A stretch of DNA of 14,601 bases from Auxenochlorella pyrenoidosa (lineage: Eukaryota; Chlorophyta; Trebouxiophyceae; Chlorellales; Chlorellaceae), in the NCBI GenBank assembly GCA_001430745.1, contig KQ481993.1, positions 111,311 to 125,911 on the forward strand, in the 5' to 3' direction. Below, piece by piece: positions 1 through 8,900 of this stretch; within the stretch, counting starts at the first letter, position 1, and every line of letters begins with the position of its first letter. A program made the position numbers and the translations under genes. A model generated the notes under the pieces. The model was given only the letters and a program-made list of their open reading frames with translations, had not been told where the DNA came from and did no database searches.

Positions 1-55
1 GTGGGGTTGGGGGTGGGGGGGTGGGGGGTGGGGGGGATGGGGGGGCCTGGCTCTG
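1..55 (+). repeat. G-rich low-complexity tract
   Basis: The first 55 bases are almost only G with single T, A and C breaks: runs of four to seven G separated by one or two bases, so four or more G-runs fit within about 30 bases. Such a tract can form G-quadruplexes and is hard to sequence. It lies in what I read as the intron before the first visible exon. A short inverted repeat follows at 64-70 and 76-82 (7-base arms, 5-base loop). No function is claimed. Confidence 0.75.
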
Positions 56-217
56 AACCCGCGAGCCAGCCCGGTGCTGGCTGGCTGCACCGGCTGTGAG
101 GCATGGCGCTCGCCGCCTGCCGCCAGTGCGGCACGCAACAAGCTCGGCGCCGCCAGCATGCTGCCCCAAGGGCTGCGCCCTCCCTGACTGGCCCTCCCTG
201 CAAGGCCATCCCCGCAG

Positions 218-3200
218 GCGCCAACTGGGAGGCAGTGGCCCACTACTGCGACCTCTCCACTGCCCTCAGGGAATTTGACCCACCTCAGCCGGCCAGCAAG
301 CCCACGGGCGGCAGCAGGGAGGTGGGGGAGGCAGCCCCCAGCGCTGCAGGGGCCGGGCACGCGCCGGACAGCAGCGCGGCGGGCAGCAAGCAGGGCGGGG
401 ACGACAGCAGCGGCCGCGGCAGCAGCGGCAACGGCGGCGGCGGCGATTATTCTGGCGCATCGGACGCCGACGGCATTTGCGAGGAGGTAGCCCAGGGGGT
501 GCCCTTCCTGGGGGCAGAGCCGCCGGCGCAGGAGCCTGCAGGGCATGGACCCAGCGCCGAAACAGCCCACGCCAAGGTCTCGGCAGAGCAAGCTGCAGCT
601 GCGCCGGCGTCGGTCCCAGCCGATCTTGAGCAGGGCGCGCCTTTGTCCAGCCGCGCGCGGCAGCCGGCAGCAGCGAGCGCCGACAGCGCGGCAGACGCGT
701 ATTACAGTTCGGTGCCTGCGGCCGCGGGCGCGGCGCTGCAGCGCCAGCTGCAATCCGCGCTGCTGGCCTCTCGCCAGCCGGCAAAGCAGGCGCAGCAGCA
801 CGGAAGTGCCGGGCCCCAGAGCGGCAGCCTGCCAGCCTCGCCGCGCGACGACGAGGGCGCCGCCTCCCGTACCCTGTCTGCCGCCTCGGCCCGTCAGCTG
901 CAGCAGCGCCTGTCCCGCCAGCTGGCGTCGCTGCGTCAGCAGCCAGCGCAGCAGGCGCAGCAGGCAGAGCAGGCCAGCTCGGGGCCGCCCTCGCCAACGA
1001 GCCGGCCAGCTGGCACCTCTATGCCCTCCCTGCCAGAGCGGCATGCCTTCACGCTGTCTGGGGCGGCAGGTGAGGCCGCCTGGAGGCACCTGCTTCACAT
1101 AGACCCTTGTCTTGCTTGTTCGTAATGCCACATGGCAGGCCGCCATTGGTTGACTCAGAATAACAACCCTGCGCATTCCTTGCAGGTGCCAGCCTGGCGG
1201 CGGAGCTGCGGCGCCAGCTGGCGGGACCGCAGCGCAGCGCAGCGGGCAGGCCGCCGCTGGCGCCGTCCTTCCCGCCGCAGAGGGACCTGCTGGGCCGGCG
1301 GCTGCCCCCCGCTGGCTCAGCCTCCAGCTCCCCGCGCTGGGCCTTTGCCGTGGCTCGCCCCGGGCTGCCTCGCACCGCCTCGGGAGTGTCTGCTGATGGC
1401 GCAGCCAGCGCCGGCGTCGCCTCGCCCGCCCAGCTGTCCCCGGCTGCCAGCTTCCTGCTGCCCGCGGTGGCGCCGGCGGCGCCGCCTCTGGCAGCCCAAA
1501 TGGAGCTGCGCAGGGTGCAGACCTTCAGCGAACGCTCAGCCCCGCTGGACGGCAGCGCCGCTCAACAGGCCGCCCTGAAGGCTGCCTTGCGTGTGATGGC
1601 TGATGCCCACAGCAGCGATGCAGCCCCCCAGCGCCCGGGGCCGGAGGCGGAGGCTGACGGGGAGGCTACGGCTCTGCCACCGGCACCGCCTCTTGAGATG
1701 CCTGACCTTCGGCTCTCTCTGCTGGCCAGGCTGCACCGCGCGTGCCATGCTCGCCGCATGCAGGGCCTGCTGTCCGCTCAGGTGACTGGCAGGTGGTGTT
1801 GTGTGGTTCATTGTCGAAGCTGTGCTGTGGGAATCAGCCAAATCCCTTGGAGTGGCCAGCCATGCAGGACAGAGCGCGTCCAGTTCACCGCTGATAGCAC
1901 TAGCTGCGCGCGCGGCATGCTGCAGGGGCTCCGGACTCTGGAGTATTGCCTGAACAGGGCGGGCGAGAGCCCGGACCAGCCGCTGACGGTGTGGGGCAGC
2001 TTCCTGGCAAAGGAGGTGCAGGTGAGGCAGGCAGCCGAAGACTCGTGGCATGGCGTTGTGCTTGCCAGCCTGCCCCATGCATGGCATGCAGTGTGCGGCC
2101 TCAGCTGTGGAAGTGCATGCAATGGACCGGCGCGATCGTGCAGCCACCTGGGCCACGCAAATGGGGTGCCATCCGGCTGCCACTGTAGGGCGGCCTGGGC
2201 GTCCGATTTATGGCACGCAGCCTGGTGGCAGCTGCCCGTGGCTACGCTGCGCTGCCCCGCCTGGCGCAGCGTGCGCTGAGCTGGCCCTTCAGGAAGCTGT
2301 CCGGTAGGTGCTGGGGCAGCGCTTGCGGCAGGACTGCAGCTGAAACTCCCTGCTGCGCTTCAATGGAAGGCTTTTTGGTTGCATTTTCTCCCTACTACGA
2401 ACGGAACGTGTTCCCAATCAATCATGGTGGCGCACCGCCTGCAGGCATCCTGCGTGGCCTGCTGGGCCGCCGCCTGCTGGCCTCGTGCGAGGTAGCTGTC
2501 GAGTACTGGTTGGCTCTGTCGGGCACCCTGCCAGCGTCTTTGGATGAGGCAGCCGCGCACCCGGCCCTTGCCGACCAACTGCAGGTGCGCTGCGGGGCCG
2601 GCTCAGGCGCTGCCCGCTAGCAGAGGCCGCCGCATTGCGCTGCCAAGTGGCCCCCCTCTCATGTGCATGCACTGCTGTGCAGCTCGCCTTCAAATCGGCT
2701 TGCCAAGCACACCCAGCACGCCTCTGGGGAACCTGGCGCACCCGCAAGTTGCTAGTTCTTCCAAACAATCAAGTGGCAAAACCGTCTTGTAGCTGTGCAC
2801 TTTGCACGCCCGCACTCATTTGTGTGCCTGCCTGCCCTGCCCACAATCCCATCCCTTCGATTGCAGCGCGAGGTCGAGGCGGAGGTGGATGCTGTCCAGC
2901 ACTTTGTGGATGAGCGAGAGTTGGAGGCCCCAGAGAGCTTCCAGGCCATCCAGTCCTACAGGCAAGGGAGGGTGGAAGGAGAAAAGCTTTTTCAGTCTCT
3001 GCTGTGCTTCGTGATTATAAGAGCGAGGGTGTACCTGCTGGGCTTCCAGCTGGCGGCTGATGTGGCAGCTCCCGCATGCCAGGCGGGGACCACCCAGGCT
3101 GACAAGTCCCCAGCAGACACCCCCAGGGCATGCTGCAGCTCCAACCTGCAAAGGCCGCCGTGCTGCGGGCTGCGCAGCACGCTGCTGCGCCCTCACCCAC

Positions 3201-5509
3201 CGGGCCCTTCCAGGGGCCCTGCTCCAGCCATGGTAAACCCCGGGTTTTTCATTTCTCAATCGCACCTCGCAGGGCGGCCATGGCGGTGCTGCGTCGGCAG
3301 GCCGTGTTTGCGCAGGGCCTCTACCAGAGCGGGGCGGTGGATGAGGGCGAGCGCGAGGCTATCCTGGATGAAGTGGGCAGGCGGGAGCGTCAGCTGGAGC
3401 TCACAGGTGGGCTGCAGGCTCTGGGATGGGATTTGGATTTTACAAAAGGAGTACAGTATGTGCATGCTGGGCACGTACGGCTGCAGGAGGCGTGTGCCAG
3501 CGTGAGCGTGCTCGTTCGCGGGGTGCGGGTGCAAGGCTGGTTTACACTTCGCTTTGAAGATTGATTGAGTTCCAGGGAGGAGACAGTGCCGGCGCCGGCA
3601 TTAGTGCGACAGCCCACAGAACCCTTTCTTTCCTGGTGCCCGCGTGCAGGGCCGGCCTGGAAGCCGCCCCGTCCGGGGGCTGTGCTGCGCTCCATGCCCT
3701 TCCTGCGCTGCTTGCCCCGCCCCCAGCTCAAGCGCCTGCTGGCCCAGGGCAGCTTCCGAGGTGAGGCGGGTCCTGCACGACTTCCATGCTGGGGTCTGTT
3801 GCGTTGATCGATGCAGGCAGGGATGGCTCAAGTGAATGCAGCTAGGGATTGCTTGGCTGCGTGGTGATCGATCACAAGGAGCTGCACTCCATCGCGCTCG
3901 CCACAGCAGTACTGTGCATGCATCCAGGCTTTGCTCCCTGTGCTCCCTACGCTTCCCTCACAGCCGGCATTATAATGCTTTTCTGACACAGCCGCTCCGC
4001 GCCGCATTTCTCCCTCCCTGCAGAGCTCAAGCGAGGGGAGCAGTTCTGGAGCGCCGACGCCGGCGCCAGCGGCAACCAGGGCCTGTTTGTTGTACTGAGC
4101 GGCGTGGTCAGGCGCCGCCTGGAGCGGCCGGATGGCGCTGGGGTCAAGGTGCGGCGCTTGCATGGGGATGCCACCTTGCATTCCATGCCCATCATCCGCC
4201 TGCCCCTCTCTCTCGACAAGGACAGTCAAGCTGCTTGAAATACATACATACATACTGCCCGTCATTCTGCTTGCCACGCAGTCCAAACAAATGCCCGCTA
4301 ACCTACAGCTTGCGAACAGCTGACATATTGTGTGCGAGGCCTGCACCTGCCGCCCTTTCAGGAGCTCGTCCAAAGCACCGGCGGCGTGGTGGGCGCGCTG
4401 CTGGCGACGACGGGCTCGCGCCTGCCCGGCTGTGAGGCTGCCGTGGCTGACGCCAGCAGCCTGGGGCGCGGCCCTCTGCTCTTCCACTTGCCCCAGGCAA
4501 GCAGGCCGCTGCGCCAGGGACAGGAACACGGGCCTGTCTTGGATTTTTCGGAAGTGTCCAGCCAGTCGGCCGACATGACAGCCACAGCAGGGCTGAGCAT
4601 GAAGTCGGCAGGGGTTGACTGGCAGGGTGACCCGCCTGTGGGTTGTGCAGATCATATGCAGAGCTGCCGTCCTGCCGTTGGGGCACTGCTGCAGCCCCGC
4701 TGCAGCTGCGCCCGCTGCCGCTTTGGCTGCGGTTGACACCCACCGCTCCCCATGTCCACATCCCACGTCCCTGCCCCGCAGGCGGCTGTAGAGGGGCTGC
4801 TGGAAGGGGGCCGTGACGGCAAGCCTGCTGCCGCACAGGCTCGGCTGGAGCTCCTTCGGCTGGCGGGATCGTATGTTCTGCAGCACTTGGATCCAGGCGC
4901 GTGTGTGGGGCATTGTGCCCGGTGCATGCGCCTGCCCTTGCTTGCAGGCGCCAGGGTCGGCGGTTGCACCTCTGCCCTCTGTGTTGACCTCTGTTCCCTG
5001 CGTCCAAGCGCTGATCGAGCAGCATATCCTTTGCGCTCACCCTGCGTGCAGGTGCCGAAGCCATGCGCGCCGGGCTGCACAGCGCAGTGCTCCTGGAAGT
5101 GGCCCCCGGGGCCTCCGTCCTCCAGGCGACCCACGCCCTGCTGCTGCGCGGCCAGCTGGCAGCGCTGCCGCCGGGGCGCCAGGCCGGCGCCGCCGCGCCA
5201 GCTGTGCTGCCCTGGCCGGCACCGGGCGTGCCTGGGCAGGCCTCTGGCGAGCGGGAGCCGCAGCAGCTGTGGTGGGCGGGCCCCGAGGGCGCGCTGCTCC
5301 TGCTGTGGCTGACTCCAGAGGGAAGGGAGCCACCTGGCGTGGCAGAGGCGGCCGCGGCGGCGCGCGCTGCTGCGGCAGCGGAGCAGGCAGCGCTGCGTTG
5401 CGGCGTCGACACGCAGTTCCAGTCGGCAACAGGCAGCGGCAGCGGCAGCTCGGCCCGGCGCCTGATGCCATGGCAGCACCCCTTTGTGCGGCGCAGGCCT
5501 GCTCAGTGA
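218..5509 (+). CDS. SOS1: SOS1/NHX7-type Na+/H+ antiporter, cytosolic C-terminal part (5' exons outside window)
   Basis: Plasma-membrane Na+/H+ exchangers of this family export Na+ and carry a long cytosolic tail with a cyclic-nucleotide-binding-like domain. Exons: 218-1069, 1186-1781, 1926-2021, 2189-2303, 2445-2584, 2867-2961, 3273-3406, 3650-3760, 4024-4148, 4320-4496, 4782-4896, 5052-5509 (TGA). All phases match and give 1003 residues. Visible SOS1-like blocks, numbered from the first full codon: NWEAVAHY (2-9), like the D-W-P-T-V block after the last transmembrane helix; EMPDLRLSLLARLHRA (from 454); LEYCLNRAGESPDQPLTVW (485-503); a helical stretch ending SYRAAMAVLRRQAVFAQGL (from 629); then a cNBD-like fold (about 690-890) with SMPFLRCLPRPQLKRLL and QGLFVVLSGVVRRRLE. 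Residues about 25-450 are a low-complexity Ala/Gln/Ser/Pro insert. The exchanger membrane domain is upstream of the window. The ATG at 103 is not taken as the start, because a good acceptor (cccgcag) ends at 217 exactly before the conserved block. Exon 11's end is the least certain junction. A sperm-type NHE is the main alternative. Confidence 0.82.
288..1694 (+). other. Low-complexity insertion inside the antiporter tail
   Basis: Most of exon 1 and the first 509 bases of exon 2 encode about 430 residues rich in Ala, Gln, Ser, Gly and Pro. They include GNGGGG-type Gly runs, QQPAQQAQQAEQA and repeated (R/S)QLQ(Q/S)-like segments such as ARQLQQRLSRQLASLRQQ, and no conserved motif. From memory of plant SOS1, the two conserved blocks flanking this region are only a few tens of residues apart. 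Both exons stay open in the coding frame throughout and the intervening intron (1070-1185, GTGAGG...TGCAG) keeps phase, so the insert appears genuinely coding. It is probably disordered and cytosolic. Confidence 0.7.
2962..3272 (+). other. GC-AG intron (antiporter intron 6)
   Basis: The donor reads TACAG|GCAAGG and the acceptor CTCGCAG|GGCGG. Splicing joins AG+G into an Arg codon and restores the SOS1-like helix (QSYRAAMAVLRRQ). No GT near the end of the conserved block gives the right phase. At 311 bases this is the longest intron of this gene. I see no gene or repeat in it on either strand. Confidence 0.75.
4497..4781 (+). other. GC-AG intron (antiporter intron 10)
   Basis: The donor is CCCCAG|GCAAGC and the acceptor CCCCGCAG|GCGGCTG, both in phase 0. 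This joins the helix ...LLFHLPQ to AAVEGLLEGG. The GCAAG donor is the usual form of the minor GC-AG class of the major spliceosome. The 285-base intron holds no other recognisable feature. Confidence 0.65.
4897..5051 (+). other. Tentative GC-AG intron (antiporter intron 11)
   Basis: The next exon starts after TGCGTGCAG at 5051 and needs a phase-1 donor. CCAG|GCGCGT at 4896 supplies this and keeps SYVLQHLDPG joined to AEAMRAGLHSAV. The stronger-looking GTATGT at 4871 is phase 2; it would need a different acceptor (GAGCAG ending at 5022) and would lose the YVLQHL helix. The exact boundaries are uncertain. Confidence 0.4.
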
Positions 5510-5818
5510 GCATGTGTTGGAGGCCACTGGCAGCTGTCTGCACGGCACAACAGTTCTTGCATTGTGCTGTTGTGTGAGACATCTGACGATTTGCCTGCTG
5601 GGCATTGTGAGCGTTGAGCCACTGCAATGTGGGGGGCCATGAGGAGGATTGCGGAATTTCCGAGGTGCAGCTGGCATGGCAGGTGTGATATTAAGCGAAT
5701 ATTTGGTGGTGCATGGCGTTGAGTTTTAGCGGTGCCTGGTGTTGATTTTGAGTTGGTAGGCATGTTGAACAAACACGATATGGAAGAGGCCTGCGGCTCA
5801 GCCAGGCCGGGCAGCTCC
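5510..5818. other. Intergenic region between convergent genes (two 3' ends)
   Basis: These 309 bases separate the stop of the antiporter gene (plus) from the stop of the beta-helix gene (minus), so both 3' UTRs must lie here. The stretch is less GC-rich than the exons, notably around 5650-5780. I found no TGTAA (the usual green-algal poly(A) signal) on either strand; TGTGA occurs several times on the plus strand. I recognise no coding sequence or RNA gene in it. Confidence 0.7.
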
Positions 5819-5905
5819 TCACAGAGCCAGCAGGAGCGTGCTCAGCGCAGCAGCTGCAGCAGCGGCGCCTGCCACCAGCTGCCGGCCGCTTGCAGAGCTG
5901 CTGGC
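5819..5905 (-). other. GPI-anchor-type C-terminal signal
   Basis: The final 28 residues of the beta-helix protein run from a small-residue patch (SSSASG, candidate omega site) through a short polar spacer (RQLVA) into a purely hydrophobic stretch ending ALSTLLLAL at the stop. There is no positively charged residue after the hydrophobic part, as expected for a GPI signal and not for a type I membrane anchor. The residues before it (about 525-565) are Pro/Ala-rich, like a stalk. Confidence 0.65.
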
Positions 5906-8900
5906 TGGGGCAGGCAGCGGCGCCTCCCCCGGCGGTTCCGCCCATGTCCCTTGCTCAGGGGCGGGGGCCCCCGGCAGGGCAGGCGGCTGGGGTGCCAGCT
6001 CCAGGCTTGGCAGCGGCGGCGCGGGCACGTTGGTGATGCCTCTCAGCTTCTTAAGCTGAGCCACGTAAATGTTCTCGGGCTCCACCACGTCTGGCTCGTA
6101 CAGCCTGCAGAGCATGGCAGGGGGGCTTCTGTGGACAGGGCGCTGGCTCGACCCCTGGGCCCCGCACTGGGGCTTGTTGTGGGGAACAGGGGCGGGGCTT
6201 CAGAATATACCACAAAACTATCTTTACCCGCAATGAACAGCCTCCAGAGCAGCACACTCACCATGTGGGGCACATGGACTCCACCTGCACACCGGGCCGA
6301 CAGTCGGGTGGGAGTGAGGGCACGGCACCTGTGCACAGCGTGACACAAGCGCAAAGATTGCAGCGGCAGGGGCAGCAGCGGCAGCAGCATTGCTCGCCAA
6401 CCATAGGGTGGATCAAGTGCGTCGCTGCGGCAGGGGCAGCAGCGGCAGTGGCAGCACACTCGCCGACCACAGCGCGGCCCAGCGGGGAGGGCGGGCGCAC
6501 CTCGTCCGGCTCGATCTGCAGCATGACCAGGTTGATCACTGGGCCGAAAGAGCAGTCGCCGAAGACGGTGCCGTTGGACTTGTTTGGGTCGATATCGTTG
6601 TCGCTGTGGGGGAGGAAGAGCAGGGGCCAGTGCAGCAAGCTTGGTGCACACACCCCTAAAGGGGTTAGAGTGGCAGGGAGGCGTCAACTCCGTGCTGGCT
6701 GGGCAATCTTTAACTCATGCAAGCCTTTGCCTAGGAGCACCGCAGGCTCGCTCCGCCGGCAGGCCCGCAGGCAGCACCGGCGCAGCGCATCGTCCTGCCG
6801 GCAAAGGCCGGGCGCCAGGCTGCCGGCAGGGCCCGCCCGCTGCGCACGCTGCGATGTTCCACCAGGTCGTGCCGGCCAGCGCGTTGGGTCCAGATGCCGG
6901 AGGGCCGCCGGAGGACAGCGCATTGCTGCCCTTGCCGGCATCGATGTGGGTATAAAGAGTAGGTCCTGCCAGCGCTCGGTGGAGGTCCATGTTCCCTGTT
7001 GTATTGCATGGGCAGTGCCGTGGCAGGGAGCGTGACATGGAGCGAGAGCGTCAGGCAGGGTGGGGAATGCACGGAAAGCCAAGGGCCGGCAGCGCTGGGT
7101 GCCACGCAGGGGAACACAGCGCTCAGCTGGCTGCAGTTGGCAGGGCTGCTCTGCAAGGCCCTGCACTGAGCCAGTGTCGATTTGTGCGGTGCGCCTAATG
7201 CTTCCGCCCTGGCACCCACCATCCGTCATCACACCATCCATGTACACCCCAAACTTGCTGCCAGAGCCGGTGCCGACCTGCAGGCCACCGGCGCGCCAGC
7301 ATTGGCAAGCTGAGAGCCTCGCCGCCGCGCCGCGGTATGCCTCGGCTGCCCTGCTGCCCCCGGCAGCCCAGGCGACACCCCACCGGCTCATGCAGCTGCG
7401 CTGCCCTGGCTGCCGTGTTTGCACCACAGCGCAGCCCTGTCCCTCACATCGTGCGCCAGCTTGACGTGCGACATGTTGAAGCGCTCTGCCAGGATGTCAA
7501 ACGTGCGTGCGTGGTGCAGCTGCAGCGGCAGAGTGGGGCGGGAAGCTGAGGGCCAGCCGACCGGCGCAGTCGATGCCCGCTCTGGAGGAGAATGCGCAAT
7601 GTCTGTGCCTGGCCAAGCCTGGTAGCAGCTTCTACAGCCGATCCCGAGCCAACGCAGCAGGCCACTGTTGAGCCCTGCACCCGGCGCGCCCGCAGGCGCC
7701 ACCACCGCTCGGCTCACCCCCCAGTGGCCGTCGTAGTTGGCGGGCTCGTCAAAGGCGTTTGGAATGCTGTTCTGCCGGGACGCAGTGCGCTCAACGAGGA
7801 CGTCGGTGACAGTGATGGCAAAAGAGCCAGTCATCACCACCGTGTTGTCTGCGCTCAGGGGGCAGACGAGGCAGGCATTTCGGGGTGGGGTGTGGTGGTG
7901 GGGGGCCAAGGCGGGGGCACAGCTGGGCACTTCCAACGCTACCCTCCAAGCTGGGCAGGTGCAACTTGAAATGAGCTCGATCCGCTGCAGTGCATTCTGC
8001 ACACCCGCCAGGCAGGCGGCCATTCTTGTCCCCACCGGCGACCGCCTTGCCCGCCGCTCGTACCCACCTGCATTGACGGTGCCTATATTCCGCGCCCAGC
8101 AGTTGTACACAAACTGGAAGTCAACGGCACACCAGCCCTTCTCCTGCAGATGGACCATAGGGCTTGCTTCTAGGACAGAACCACTGCCCGGCTGCGCCCG
8201 GCTGCGCAGCTCAGCGCAGGCTGCCCTGCTGAGCAGTCGTCTGGCCAGCTGAGTCAAGCTCTGTGTCCCTTCCCCACGGCGTGGCCACCTCCCGCCCAGC
8301 CCTCACCAGGTGGTGCCCTCCATACAGCTCCCACGCAAAGGCAAACGTCAGCCCCTCCACCCCTGCATCGCTGACTGTCTCCGGCAGCGCATAGATGGCC
8401 GCATCGTTCACGACCCCGGGGTCGATGTCGTACGGGAGGAATCTCTCAAAGGTGACCACCTGCAAGCATGTGGCAGTGGGGCCGTCAGGCCGCGCCGGTG
8501 ACAAACATGCTGCAACAAGGCCTTGAGTCTGGCACCGACCATCTCCAGATGTTTTCATGGGCAGATTGTGTTGGCTGAGGCAAGGTGCCGCCCAATCCGC
8601 ACCCGCCCTGGGCTGGTACAAGGTACAGCAGTCTGTACAGCAGCCCCTGAATCGGCCGCTCACGTCGCCATCGATGCCGACAACCTTGGACGTCAGCTTG
8701 ACCTGGGTGTGGTTCAGGTACTTGGTGGGCGGCTCCCATTCGTCGTCAAACCTGCACGCAGTGGCCGGGCAGGGGACCCCGGAAGGGATGGGCCGGGCAG
8801 GGGACCCCATAAGGGATGAGTGGCAATGACTGACCACACCGTGCGCAGATCTCTGCTGCAAAGACCGCCGTTCATCAGCACCAGTGCCCGGCTGTCCAGC

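Larger units (their letters stand above)
3650..5170 (+). other. Cyclic-nucleotide-binding-like domain of the antiporter (exons 8-12)
   Basis: Exons 8-12 encode a region that aligns by eye with the cNBD-like part of plant SOS1. The order is an entry helix (SMPFLRCLPRPQLKRLLAQG), a beta segment ELKRGEQFW, the strand pair QGLFVVLSGVV, then the segment with HLPPFQELV and GGVVGALLATTG, a helix ending LLRLAGSYVLQHL, and a final LLLRGQLAALPP resembling the second roll of SOS1. I do not see the classic phosphate-binding cassette with its conserved Arg, so cyclic-nucleotide binding should not be assumed. In plant SOS1 this region takes part in dimer contacts and autoinhibition. Confidence 0.65.

Noticed and set aside
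266..997. Minus-strand open frame of 243 residues opposite the antiporter insert
   Set aside because: Pro/Arg/Ala-rich translation of GC-rich sequence; mirror of the coding strand with no recognisable domain.
103..1125. Plus-strand open frame beginning at the ATG at 103, as a complete small gene
   Set aside because: The 3' end runs past a good donor at 1070, and the frame continues into exon 2. The first 38 residues show no conservation, while a good acceptor sits at 217 just before the SOS1 block. The ATG is probably intronic.
3828..4913. Minus-strand open frame of 361 residues
   Set aside because: It crosses exons and introns of the antiporter on the other strand and resembles no family; long open frames are frequent by chance at this GC content.
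4652..5677. Minus-strand open frame of 341 residues over the antiporter 3' end
   Set aside because: Arg/Pro/Gln-rich shadow of the last antiporter exon with no motif; it also spans an intron.
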